A stretch of 51,189 bases of DNA from Candidatus Fermentithermobacillaceae bacterium (GTDB taxonomy: Bacteria > Bacillota > Sulfobacillia > Fermentithermobacillales > Fermentithermobacillaceae): assembly GCA_012840345.1 (NCBI GenBank), contig DULO01000049.1:1-51189 (forward strand), in the 5' to 3' direction. Positions within the stretch are counted from its first letter, which is position 1. The number at the start of each line of letters is the position of its first letter. Below, one piece after another: positions 7,210 to 15,660 of the stretch. Position numbers and translations under genes: made by a program. The notes beneath the pieces are model-generated. The model was not told the origin of the DNA and did no database searches. It worked only from the letters and a program-made list of their open reading frames with translations.

Positions 7210-9651
7210 CTATGGTCCCTTCACATCATCTTCCGAATTCCAACCGGAAAGCCTTGCGACCACGTGCCCGGGCGGACAAGAAACCCTGGGAAGGTCCGAG
7301 AAGGAACTCAAGAAATCCTGAGCCCATCGGGACCGGCCTGGACACGCCTTTGGATCGGCCATCACGACAACCGACTTCCCGGGTCTGTCCACCATCGGTT
7401 GGACGTGCGCCCTCACCGCCAGGGCAGCCTGCCTCACATTTACCTCGACGAACGGATCGAGACCCAGGCGTGATACCTCTACCCGGCGCAGGTCGTCCAT
7501 GGCGTTCGGCGGCGCGAATGGCACTTTGGCTACCACCAGGCAAGACGGGACCGGATCTTCCGGACCGGGCGGGACCGCGGTGGAAAACACAACCGCGTCT
7601 TCTTCCCCAAGGTGTTCCAAAACCCGGTGCCCGCCGTCTATCCCCTGGGCGTAAAGGACGATCCCGTTCTGTTCCAGGTCTCCCGCGACCAACGGGTAGA
7701 CCTCCTTGATAAGGGACCGGGACGGAAACATCACCTGGACCCCTGTCCTCCTGACCCGGGCTATGAGCAGAATGAGGTCTTTAAGGTATTGACCGTACTG
7801 CGAGGGGGAGGGCACGGGATAGGGTTCTACCTGCAAGAACAGGACGTTTTCCGCAGCCCCTGTGCCGGGCTTCAATGGACGCGCCGACACCGCGTCCGGC
7901 AATCCGTAAGACCACTTGAGCCCCTTTGACGAGCAGATCGTCTCCGACATGCTCGACAGGAAAATGGGTTCCCCTGCAGCAGCCCGGATTCCCTCGAGGA
8001 CGCCGGCTCCGGGCCTCAAGCCCCGCCGCGCGAGGACATGCTGCCTGACTCCTCCTTCACCGAACACCGTCTCCATAACCAGTTCTGTACCGGCCTGTTC
8101 GTCAGCGATCTCAGACAAAGCCCGGGCGCAACGCTCTAGGAAGCGGATGCCCCGGTACAGTACGGGAGGACCCTCGAGAACCGGGGACTCGTAAGGGCCG
8201 TGGGCCTCTTGGAACCTGCTCTTGGCCTGCAGAACCGCGCGACGGACCTCTTCGACAAGCTTTGGGACCATGGAACGGACCTTGGATACGTCAGTACGCG
8301 CGGAGATTTCCTGTAGCAGCGGGATAGCCTCTATCAATCCCAGTTCTCCCAGGGACGACTGGACCGCGGAAAGGTTCAGTTCAGCCTCGAACCGCCTTGC
8401 CTCACGAGATAACTGATGGAACTCCCATACCAGCACGCGGTCCCATCCGCCTGCGTTGTCCAAGCCCAGAAGGCTCCTTAGCCCATCCAACTTCGCAAAC
8501 GCGGGACTCTTTGCCGGTGATCCCTTCAGGGCGAAGCACTGGAGAGCTTGAGGGCACATGTCTTTGCACCCGAGGTCTTCGGGGCACGCCAGTTCCGACA
8601 CTAGCTCCCAGTTCCCGGCCGCTTGCACCTCCCTCAAAAGCCCGTCCTGAGTCCTCTCCGCCCAACTGGCGACGGAGGCCAAGTACCGCCTGCTCTCGAC
8701 GTCAAGCCCGTTCAAAGCGCCGCTTACGGCCAGGCGCATGGTCTCCCCAAACCGGTGGAGGCACAGGTAGCTGCCCGGACTGTGGACGACCCCCATCCTG
8801 GAATCCCGGGCCTGATCGGGAAAACCCAAGAGCAGCACTTTCTTGCCGGTCTCCTGGGAAAAAGCCAGCGCCGCTTCTGCCACGGCTATGGCCGCGTCCA
8901 ACGAACTTGGAACCCTAAAGACCCTGTCTTTTTCCGGGGAACGAAGCAGTTCCACCGCAGCATCACGCAGCCATTCCATGGACACGGCTCTCGAAGGCGC
9001 CGCCGTCTGGACTAACGGGCCGAAAAGAGCGCGCTGCCGCCGCCCCTCGTCAAAGTCAAACATGGAACGTGGGAGCCAATCGCTGCCCATAAGACTTACT
9101 ATCCTTTGTCGCGTCTCGACTCCCAGCATAAGGGCGTTTTCCTGTATGATCCTGAACAAGGTGCCGGCGACCTCGGCGTCGTCGTACGCCCGGTGAGCCT
9201 CGGTGACTTGAACGCCCAGCCTGGAAGCCAAGTCCGATAACCGGTAGCTCCAAAAACCGGGGAACACGATCCTCGCTAGCTCTAGCGTGTCGTACACATC
9301 GACCCCCGGAAAACCGGGCATCACACGCCTGAGAAACGCCGTATCAAACGACGAGTTGTGCCCGACCAGCGGCAGAGTCCCTCTGAACTCGTCTATCCTT
9401 TTGGCCGTCTCCGGCATAAACGGGAGAGACTGTTCCAGCTGGTCTTTGGGTATGTGCGTAAGACGCAGGGTCTTCAGAGGGACTGACCGGCTCGGTCTTA
9501 CGAATGTAGACCATCTTTCGACCGGTCGCCCGGCACGAAACTTAACGAAAGCTATCTCCAGCATCTCGTCATCGTCGGGGGACAACCCCGTGGTCTCCAG
9601 GTCGAAAGCCACATAATCAGGAACGGGAAGGACCGTCTTATCATTGTCCAT
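7210..9651 (-). CDS. DEDDh 3'-5' exonuclease fused to a degenerate DinG-type helicase
   Basis: 813 residues. The N-terminal DnaQ-like exonuclease is intact: FDLETTG (Asp17, Glu19), HNSSFD (Asp103) and HRAYDD (His153, Asp158). The rest aligns by eye with DinG helicases, but the ATPase motifs are lost. The Walker A site reads VPSSLDA (about 247-253), DEAH reads WEFH (about 409-412), and the C-terminal GRxIR arginine motif is missing. Four cysteines spaced C-x5-C-x3-C-x5-C (about 356-372) sit where DinG/XPD enzymes hold an iron-sulfur cluster. The start could be ATG 9651 or TTG 9678, which has a GGGGAG site 9 bases upstream. Single-strand nuclease activity without unwinding is the likely function. 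Confidence 0.85.
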   Translation of the reverse strand: MDNDKTVLPVPDYVAFDLETTGLSPDDDEMLEIAFVKFRAGRPVERWSTFVRPSRSVPLKTLRLTHIPKDQLEQSLPFMPETAKRIDEFRGTLPLVGHNSSFDTAFLRRVMPGFPGVDVYDTLELARIVFPGFWSYRLSDLASRLGVQVTEAHRAYDDAEVAGTLFRIIQENALMLGVETRQRIVSLMGSDWLPRSMFDFDEGRRQRALFGPLVQTAAPSRAVSMEWLRDAAVELLRSPEKDRVFRVPSSLDAAIAVAEAALAFSQETGKKVLLLGFPDQARDSRMGVVHSPGSYLCLHRFGETMRLAVSGALNGLDVESRRYLASVASWAERTQDGLLREVQAAGNWELVSELACPEDLGCKDMCPQALQCFALKGSPAKSPAFAKLDGLRSLLGLDNAGGWDRVLVWEFHQLSREARRFEAELNLSAVQSSLGELGLIEAIPLLQEISARTDVSKVRSMVPKLVEEVRRAVLQAKSRFQEAHGPYESPVLEGPPVLYRGIRFLERCARALSEIADEQAGTELVMETVFGEGGVRQHVLARRGLRPGAGVLEGIRAAAGEPIFLSSMSETICSSKGLKWSYGLPDAVSARPLKPGTGAAENVLFLQVEPYPVPSPSQYGQYLKDLILLIARVRRTGVQVMFPSRSLIKEVYPLVAGDLEQNGIVLYAQGIDGGHRVLEHLGEEDAVVFSTAVPPGPEDPVPSCLVVAKVPFAPPNAMDDLRRVEVSRLGLDPFVEVNVRQAALAVRAHVQPMVDRPGKSVVVMADPKACPGRSRWAQDFLSSFSDLPRVSCPPGHVVARLSGWNSEDDVKGP

Positions 9652-9706
9652 ATTCAAACACTGCCTAATAGACGCCAAATAGCCCATCTCCCCTGAGAAA
9701 ATGGCG

Positions 9707-9712
9707 TATAAT
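9707..9712 (+). promoter_or_regulatory. Possible -10 box for comB
   Basis: A perfect TATAAT lies 12 bases before the GGAGGTG ribosome site of comB. No convincing -35 is present 16-18 bases upstream, so this is tentative. Confidence 0.4.
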
Positions 9713-9737
9713 GAACATGTTCTGGAGGTGTGAACTG

Positions 9738-10511
9738 TTGAGCAAGGTGCATGTGTTGAGACTCCCAGGTCAAATAGGAAAAACCGATATGGCTTTGGGT
9801 GTCGCCGTCGTGATCGACGTCCTCCGCGCGACCTCCTCAATAGTCACTGCCTTGAGTTCGGGCTCCACCGGCATTATACCTGCCGCCAACCGCGAGGAAG
9901 CGCTAAAGCTTCGCGAGTCCTACCCGGACTCGCTCCTTTGCGGCGAAGAACAGAGCAAGATCATACCGGGGTTTGACTTGGGGAACTCCCCTCGAGACTT
10001 CACGCCGGAGAATGTACAAGGGAAGAAGCTCATCCTTACCACATCAAACGGAACCAAAGCTATTCTGGGAGCCAAGGCCCAGGGAGCGTCCGCTGTGTTC
10101 ATGTGTTCCTTCCTTAACATTGACGCGGTGGCAAAGACTGTAGCCTGCGAGGCCTCCAGGGGTGACGCGCCCCATGATGAGGCATCCCGTAAGGAGAAAG
10201 GCGTTTTCGTGATCTGCTCGGGAAGTCACGGCGAGTTTTCCCTTGAAGACTTCGTCTGCGCGGGAGCTCTGGCTGACAGGCTGGCCAATAAAGGGCTGGC
10301 TCTCGAAGAAAGCGCCACAGAAGCCAGGCATGCCTACTTTCAGTACCGGGATGACATACTCCAAGCCTTGCATGATTCACAGCACGGCAAGTACTTGGAG
10401 GCTATAGGTTACGGAGCCGACCTTCCCTACTGCGCAAGAGTAAGCGTTACAAGCATAGTTCCATATCTAGCCGACCACGTGATTCAGGAATACGCGGCCG
10501 CGGGACACTAA
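9738..10511 (+). CDS. comB: 2-phosphosulfolactate phosphatase-like protein (ComB family)
   Basis: 257 residues with the ComB motifs VVIDVLRATSSIVTAL, LTTSNGTKA and ICSGSHGEFSLEDFVCAGA. In methanogens ComB dephosphorylates 2-phosphosulfolactate on the way to coenzyme M. In Bacillota the same family is widespread and its substrate is less certain; sulfolactate metabolism is possible. TTG 9738 is the start because GGAGGTG at 9724-9730 lies 7 bases upstream; the in-frame ATG at 9711 overlaps the promoter box. It is followed after 14 bases by the DUF401 transporter gene. Confidence 0.85.
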   Translation: MSKVHVLRLPGQIGKTDMALGVAVVIDVLRATSSIVTALSSGSTGIIPAANREEALKLRESYPDSLLCGEEQSKIIPGFDLGNSPRDFTPENVQGKKLILTTSNGTKAILGAKAQGASAVFMCSFLNIDAVAKTVACEASRGDAPHDEASRKEKGVFVICSGSHGEFSLEDFVCAGALADRLANKGLALEESATEARHAYFQYRDDILQALHDSQHGKYLEAIGYGADLPYCARVSVTSIVPYLADHVIQEYAAAGH

Positions 10512-10525
10512 CGGGGTGACAAACG

Positions 10526-11785
10526 ATGCAGTATGTTGGCGTCACAGCAGCATTCGTACTCATTATGTATTTGTCGGTCAAGAAAATGTCCCTGTCAAAG
10601 GTCATGTTCATAGCCACCGTCGTTATCGCTCTGACTTCCGGTTTGACGCCGGGCGTCATCGCGTCAACAGTCTGGTCCGCTTTCATCGAGAAAGGCACCT
10701 TAGAACTAGCGGCAGCGGTCCTCACAATCGGTTTGTTCTCTACGACAATGAAGGAGTTCGGCTTCCTTGAGAAGACCGTTTCCGGCCTGGCCGCGTTCTT
10801 GGGCAACGTGAAAGCCGCGATTATGGCGGTGCCGGCCCTAATCGGCACCATGCCTGTACTCGGCGGCGCCGCGCTGTCGGCTCCGTTGGTAGACAAGTTG
10901 GGAAGCTCGTTGGACCTAAAACCTGAGACTCTGGCAGCCGCGAACCTAGTGTTTAGGCACGGCATGTTCTTTTTGTTCCCTTTTTCGCCCAGCCTCATCC
11001 TGGCCGCCCAGCTCACCGGCCTGACGGTATCGGATCTTATAAAGCGCCTTTGGCCCTTGAGCATTGTTATCTGGGCTTTGGGCTACTTCGCCCATCTCCG
11101 GAAAGCTAAGGTTATCCCCGCGTCTGCGCAAGCACAAGCGGAAACCGCCGCGACCGCCACAGCCGCTCCGGGCGGAAGGCTATCGGGCCTCGTGGAGTTT
11201 TTGAAGTACGGCGGCCCGCTCATCAGCGCGTTGCTGTTGGGACTGCTTCTTAAGCTTCCCCTGTGGATAGCGCTGCTCGCGGGCACAGCTCTGGCTTACG
11301 GTCTCGGCCTCTACGAAAAGCGGGAGTTGCCTAAGCCTTCGGCGCTTCTTAAGGGAGCCAACTTCAGCCAAGTCACGGCCATGTTCTGGATCATGGCGTT
11401 CAAAGCGTTCGTGACCGCCTCTCCTGTGTTCCCCGCCCTCGTGAGCAAAGCCACGGAGCAAGGCGTGTCACCTGCAATGATGGCGCTGGTTTTGCCGCTT
11501 CTGTTCGGTTTCGGCAGCGCGTCTCAAACAACAACAATTGGCGTCCTGATTCCCATTTTGATACCCCTAGGCGAAAGCCCTGCGGTGCGCCTTGCCTACC
11601 TGGCGGTGATTTACGGGGCCAGCTTCACGGCTTACTTCTTCTCCCCGCTTCATATGTGCCAGGTGCTGACCTGCCAGTACTTCAAGGTGGACTTCACCAA
11701 GATGTACCGCTACAACTGGACCATCCTAGTCGGCTTGCTGGCGTCAATCGGCGTCTATTTCGCCCTTCTCCTGAGGGTCGTCTAG
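10526..11785 (+). CDS. DUF401 family membrane transporter
   Basis: 419 residues with about ten hydrophobic segments and the DUF401 pattern, including LGGAALSAPLVDKL, FRHGMFFLFPFSPSLILA and a second-half repeat ending FTAYFFSPLHMCQVLT. The architecture resembles ion-transporter superfamily carriers of organic acids. A GGGGTGA site precedes the ATG. Being 14 bases downstream of comB, it may move the substrate or product of that enzyme, which is inference. Its 3' end overlaps the convergent DUF72 gene by 42 bases. Confidence 0.85.
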   Translation: MQYVGVTAAFVLIMYLSVKKMSLSKVMFIATVVIALTSGLTPGVIASTVWSAFIEKGTLELAAAVLTIGLFSTTMKEFGFLEKTVSGLAAFLGNVKAAIMAVPALIGTMPVLGGAALSAPLVDKLGSSLDLKPETLAAANLVFRHGMFFLFPFSPSLILAAQLTGLTVSDLIKRLWPLSIVIWALGYFAHLRKAKVIPASAQAQAETAATATAAPGGRLSGLVEFLKYGGPLISALLLGLLLKLPLWIALLAGTALAYGLGLYEKRELPKPSALLKGANFSQVTAMFWIMAFKAFVTASPVFPALVSKATEQGVSPAMMALVLPLLFGFGSASQTTTIGVLIPILIPLGESPAVRLAYLAVIYGASFTAYFFSPLHMCQVLTCQYFKVDFTKMYRYNWTILVGLLASIGVYFALLLRVV

Positions 11786-12559
11786 AAGCAGGAGTTCCTG
11801 CAAACGGGAGGCGTTTAGGGCGGCTTGCCCCCTGTGGCAGTTGTTGAAGAGGACGTAGGTATCCGGCGAATCCTTCTGCATTTGCCGGATCTTGGGGATC
11901 CATTCCTTGAGTTCCTCATCGGAATATAGATAATCGTAGCGCTCCCACGCCTCCTTGTGGTCAAACCACTTGGCGGCGTTTCTGCCGTGGAACCGCAGGT
12001 AACCGGGATTCGCGGTGACCCGGACGACCCCCGGGAACAGAGAGCGCAGTTTCGGCTCATCCACGCAACAGAAGGCTTCGCCGGCGTCTCGTAGAGCCCG
12101 GTAGACATCATCTCTGGCCCATTCCCGGTTGCGAAACTCCACCACCGCGGGAGCCACGGGGACCATGGTAGATAGTCCGGTCACGTAGTCCAGGTTCCGC
12201 GAGGAGTACCGGAATGACCAGGGGAACTGGAACAAAACGCACCCGAGCGTCCCGGACCCCGCCATGGGCATCACGCCTTCGATGAAGGTCTGTACTTCCT
12301 TGTCAAGGGCGCTCCCGGAAGGTATTTCGTGAGTCAGAGTCTTGTGGGCTTTCACGGTGAACCGAAAAGAAGGCGGCACCTTCTTGGTCATAGCTTCCAT
12401 AGTCTTGGGCACGGGCTGACGGTAGTAGGTGTAGTCGATCTCGACGCAGTTGTAGAACCGGGAGTAGTACTCAAGGAAGTCTCCGGGTTTCATCTCGTCC
12501 GGGTAGAAGACTCCCTTCCAATCCTTATAGCTGAACCCAGCCGTACCCAAGTACAACAC
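11744..12559 (-). CDS. DUF72 (YecE) family protein
   Basis: About 271 residues forming a TIM-barrel-like DUF72 protein: LGTAGFSYKDW at the start, EIDYTYYRQP, FTVKAHKTLTHE, LFQFPWSF, VEFRNREW and LFNNCHRGQA near the C-terminus. The biochemical function of DUF72 is unknown. GTG 12559 gives the classic start and has GGGGTG 6 bases upstream; a GTG three codons earlier is also open. It lies 47 bases after ndk on the same strand. Confidence 0.88.
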   Translation of the reverse strand: MLYLGTAGFSYKDWKGVFYPDEMKPGDFLEYYSRFYNCVEIDYTYYRQPVPKTMEAMTKKVPPSFRFTVKAHKTLTHEIPSGSALDKEVQTFIEGVMPMAGSGTLGCVLFQFPWSFRYSSRNLDYVTGLSTMVPVAPAVVEFRNREWARDDVYRALRDAGEAFCCVDEPKLRSLFPGVVRVTANPGYLRFHGRNAAKWFDHKEAWERYDYLYSDEELKEWIPKIRQMQKDSPDTYVLFNNCHRGQAALNASRLQELLLLDDPQEKGEIDAD

Positions 12560-12606
12560 GATGAACACCCCGTTCTGGGCCAGTCGTTTGAGTCATCAGC
12601 CGAACT

Positions 12607-13059
12607 CTAGCCGGCTATGTACTTCTCCTGGGGCCTTTCCCACTGGAACAACTCGTTGTCGTTGAAGAAGAGGGCAATCTCCCTGGCAGCCGACTCAGGC
12701 CCGTCTGAGCCGTGCACCAAGTTGTTGGATATGTCCAGGGCGAAATCGCCCCTGATGGTTCCCGGAGCGGCTTTGGACGGGTCAGTCGCTCCCATAGCTT
12801 GCCTCACGTTGGCTATGGCGTTCGGGCCTTCCCAGACCATGGCGACGATGGGCAAAGCGGTTATGTACTCTACCAAGCCCTTGAAAAACGGTTTTCCCAC
12901 ATGAGCCGCGTAGTGCTTGTGGGCCATGTCCTCGTCCATCCAGACCATCTTAAGCCCCGCGAGCTTTAGGCCTTTCCTTTCGAGCCGGCCCACGATCTCT
13001 CCTACCAACCCGCGGGCCATGCCGTCGGGCTTCACCAAAACCAGTGTCCTTTCAACCAC
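12607..13059 (-). CDS. ndk: Nucleoside-diphosphate kinase
   Basis: Transfers the gamma phosphate of ATP to other nucleoside diphosphates through a phosphohistidine. The 150 residues match family length, with the catalytic His116 in NNLVHGSDGPESA and an N-terminal ERTLVLVKPDG. GTG 13059 is chosen because AAAGGAG lies 8 bases upstream and the alignment begins there; the open frame extends 13 codons further upstream. It is probably cotranscribed with the DUF72 gene. Confidence 0.97.
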   Translation of the reverse strand: MVERTLVLVKPDGMARGLVGEIVGRLERKGLKLAGLKMVWMDEDMAHKHYAAHVGKPFFKGLVEYITALPIVAMVWEGPNAIANVRQAMGATDPSKAAPGTIRGDFALDISNNLVHGSDGPESAAREIALFFNDNELFQWERPQEKYIAG

Positions 13060-13098
13060 AATGAGTCTCTCCTTTTGCGAATCTTGCTTGTCTACCAC

Positions 13099-13127
13099 AT
13101 TCTATTTCTTCCTCGAAGAACCCGCAA
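13099..13127 (-). promoter_or_regulatory. Sigma-A-like promoter of ndk
   Basis: On the minus strand TTGCGG and TAGAAT are separated by exactly 17 bases, 40 bases upstream of the ndk GTG. The -10 is strong and the -35 is partial. Confidence 0.55.
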
Positions 13128-13158
13128 AACCTCTAGGACAAAGGCGTTGACGACAAAA

Positions 13159-13196
13159 GAATAGACCCTGAGTCCACCAACCCCCAGGGTCTATTC
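13159..13196 (-). terminator. Intrinsic terminator after speH
   Basis: A perfect 12-bp stem (GAATAGACCCTG with CAGGGTCTATTC, 14-base loop) is followed on the minus strand by TTTTGT. It lies 70 bases past the speH stop. Confidence 0.85.
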
Positions 13197-13265
13197 CTTC
13201 GGCGTCCCGTCTTCCTCAGTACCTAAAATAACTATCACCTTTCCTCAAATGATCTCGAAACTAGT

Positions 13266-13643
13266 CTAGCTGGCGCAAGCCTCGGTCTTGGCAAACACTC
13301 CGCGCTTGACTTCCGACGCTTCAACAGAACCGGCACCGATTTCCTTCACGATGGCGTTCACCGCGACCCAGGGGTCAACGCGTTCCCCGCAGGTGAAAAC
13401 GTCCACAGCGGCGTAGCCCAGCTCAGGCCACGTATGAATCGCCAAGTGCGATTCAGAAATCACTACCACACCGCTAACTCCCTGAGGTGAAAACCTGTGA
13501 AAAGCAGTTTCTCTCACTTCCGCCCCGGCGGAGAGAGCCGCACTGACAAAGATCTCCCGGATCCTTTCGAGGTCATTTAAGACGTTAAACTCGCATCCAT
13601 AGACCTCTGCCAGAACATGACGGCCCAACCCCTGCGTTTGCAT
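13266..13643 (-). CDS. speH: S-adenosylmethionine decarboxylase proenzyme
   Basis: Makes decarboxylated SAM, the aminopropyl donor for spermidine. It is a 125-residue bacterial class 1b proenzyme. Self-cleavage is expected between Glu64 and Ser65 in the motif ISESHLAIHTWPE, generating the pyruvoyl group from the serine. His70 and Cys85 (FTCGE) match the processing and proton-donor residues. The ATG has a GGGAG site. It is monocistronic, with its own promoter and terminator; no spermidine synthase gene is in the window. Confidence 0.97.
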   Translation of the reverse strand: MQTQGLGRHVLAEVYGCEFNVLNDLERIREIFVSAALSAGAEVRETAFHRFSPQGVSGVVVISESHLAIHTWPELGYAAVDVFTCGERVDPWVAVNAIVKEIGAGSVEASEVKRGVFAKTEACAS

Positions 13644-13717
13644 CGTGCTCCCAGCCCCCTCTCAAATTGTCAAGAAACCTCGACGACAATACGTTACCCG
13701 TAGAAACACTAGATAAG

Positions 13718-13746
13718 ATTCTAGGAAATGCGCTTTCGGGTGTCAA
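13718..13746 (-). promoter_or_regulatory. Sigma-A promoter of speH
   Basis: A perfect TTGACA -35 and a TAGAAT -10 on the minus strand, exactly 17 bases apart, lie about 75 bases upstream of the speH ATG and just past the end of walJ. Confidence 0.88.
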
Positions 13747-13756
13747 TCAAAATAGC

Positions 13757-14548
13757 TTATTCTCCATACACGGCCAAAGACCCCGCGGGAGCGGCGGAAA
13801 CCTTGCAGCTCTTGCCGCACCTCGAAAGGCAGGATGACACCACTCCTACGGCCATCTCAGGAGTATTGCAGTCTATGCTCAAGTGAGCGAGAACGACCTC
13901 TCGAGTCCCGCGAGTCACAAGCCCTGATAGGGCTTCTCCTGCCTGATCGTTGGATAGGTGGCCCAGATTGCCCAACACACGGCGTATCAGGTACAAGGGA
14001 CGTCCCGAGTTTCGCTCCATTTCGACATCATGGTTTGACTCAAAAACAAGGTACTCGGACCCGTGGAGCATGCGCTCAACCGGTTCGGGAACGTGCCCAA
14101 GGTCCATCGCGAAGGAAGCCCTTTCCCCCTCGATCTCTACGACAAACCCTAGCGGTTCCGCGGCGTCGTGGGGTTTCGCGAATGCGGTTACCGACGTCCC
14201 GCCCACCACGGCGGTCTCACCGTGAGAAATTACTCTCACCAGAGACGGATCCAGGTGATACCCTCGTTTTTCTCTGTACCACCTCCAGAAACCCTGAGAT
14301 GAGTACACGGGGATACCGAACTTTTGGGCGACCGGAGTCGCAAGACACATCGCGCCAATATGGTCACTATGTTCGTGAGTGATAAAGAGACCCGCAAGGT
14401 CCCGGGGCTCCATGCCGAGTTCTCGTAGGGCGCATACCAGGCGCCTTATCGAGATGCCGCAGTCTATAAGAACCGGCCTGGACGAACCTCCCCAGACCAG
14501 ATACGCGTTCCCCCGTGTGCTGGAACTAGATATTGAGGCCAACCGCAA
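13757..14548 (-). CDS. walJ: MBL-fold metallohydrolase, WalJ/YycJ family
   Basis: About 263 residues with the metallo-beta-lactamase metal site THEHSDHI and the family marks LASISSSSTRGN at the N-terminus, VLIDCGIS, HLSNDQAG and AHLSIDCNTPE. YycJ/WalJ is a 5'-3' exonuclease of Bacillota linked to mismatch repair and often to the walRK operon; walRK is not here. TTG 14548 is chosen since GGAGGTG lies 9 bases upstream; GTG codons up to 14566 are also in frame. Confidence 0.9.
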   Translation of the reverse strand: MRLASISSSSTRGNAYLVWGGSSRPVLIDCGISIRRLVCALRELGMEPRDLAGLFITHEHSDHIGAMCLATPVAQKFGIPVYSSQGFWRWYREKRGYHLDPSLVRVISHGETAVVGGTSVTAFAKPHDAAEPLGFVVEIEGERASFAMDLGHVPEPVERMLHGSEYLVFESNHDVEMERNSGRPLYLIRRVLGNLGHLSNDQAGEALSGLVTRGTREVVLAHLSIDCNTPEMAVGVVSSCLSRCGKSCKVSAAPAGSLAVYGE

Positions 14549-14690
14549 TCCGCTCACCACCTCCACTCTTGTTCTCTATTCCTAGCGTTCATTCCTTCGG
14601 GGCACGTTCTAAGCGAAGAAGGTTACTGCCCCACTACCAGCGAATAAAAGTCACCATGGAACCGGCATCCACGCAGAAGGGGGAAGTACC

Positions 14691-15614
14691 TTGGCACAGA
14701 ATCCCGAGAGCCGGATAGTATCCAGAGACCCGGAAAACTTGATTTACGCGTTTTCTCCGGCGAATCCACCGTGTTGCGAAATAGCGCCCGGTGAGGCGGT
14801 CATAGTGGAGACCCAGGATTGCTTCTGCGGCCAGATACAAGGTCCCGACGACTTGTTCGAAAAGGTCGGATGGGACAGGATAAACCCTGCCACGGGCCCG
14901 ATTTTCGTTCAGGGAGCTCTGCCCGGAGACACCCTGGCCGTAGAAATACTGGACATCCGGGTACTGTCCCCCGGCGTTATGGTGGCCGTCCCCAACATGG
15001 GCGCCGCCGGACACCGGATAACGGAGTCCAGATCAATGCTCATACCCCTCAGAAATGGGTTGGCGCACCTCCCCGGTGATATAATATTGGAATCCCATCC
15101 GATGATAGGGGTCATCGGAACGGCTCCCAAGGAAGGATCTGTCGCGACCGGGACGCCGGGTCCCCACGGCGGGAACTTGGACAGCAAGGTGATCGCTGAG
15201 GGCTCTACAGTATACTTGCCGGTGAACGTGCCGGGAGCCTTGCTGGCTTTGGGCGACCTGCACGCTCTGATGGGAGACGGAGAGGTACTGATCTGTGGTG
15301 TTGAGGTCGCGGGGACCGTTACCTTGAGAACACGGTTGCTGAAAGGCCTATCCTTGCCGTGCCCGGTGGTAGAAACCGAAGACGCCGTCTATTTGATATG
15401 GTCAGAGGAAACTCTAGATTCGGCGGCGGAAGCGGTAGTAGACAAGAGCGCATCATTGTTGGCCCAAACACTGCGCATTCGGGACGAGGAAGCCCTTTGT
15501 CTCTTGAGCGCGAGGGGGAACCTACAAGTCTGTCAAATAGTTGATCCCCTTAAAACAGTACGGATGGAAATACCCAAATACCTGTTCAAAGGAAATTATC
15601 CCTGGCCGACTTAA
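14691..15614 (+). CDS. Acetamidase/formamidase family amidohydrolase
   Basis: 307 residues matching the FmdA_AmdA family, which hydrolyses formamide or acetamide to the acid and ammonia. Visible marks are GPIFVQGALPGDTLAVEIL, the PMIGVIGTAP segment, the GNLDSKVI stretch, LGDLHALMGDGEV and a C-terminal VDPLKTVRMEIP. The start is TTG with GGGGAAG upstream. It is divergent from walJ, and the GGDEF gene begins 46 bases after its stop, so the two may be cotranscribed. Confidence 0.92.
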   Translation: MAQNPESRIVSRDPENLIYAFSPANPPCCEIAPGEAVIVETQDCFCGQIQGPDDLFEKVGWDRINPATGPIFVQGALPGDTLAVEILDIRVLSPGVMVAVPNMGAAGHRITESRSMLIPLRNGLAHLPGDIILESHPMIGVIGTAPKEGSVATGTPGPHGGNLDSKVIAEGSTVYLPVNVPGALLALGDLHALMGDGEVLICGVEVAGTVTLRTRLLKGLSLPCPVVETEDAVYLIWSEETLDSAAEAVVDKSASLLAQTLRIRDEEALCLLSARGNLQVCQIVDPLKTVRMEIPKYLFKGNYPWPT

Positions 15615-15660
15615 TGTTTGGAACAGGGCAAGACCCAAGTCGCGACCGGAGGTCAGCTCG

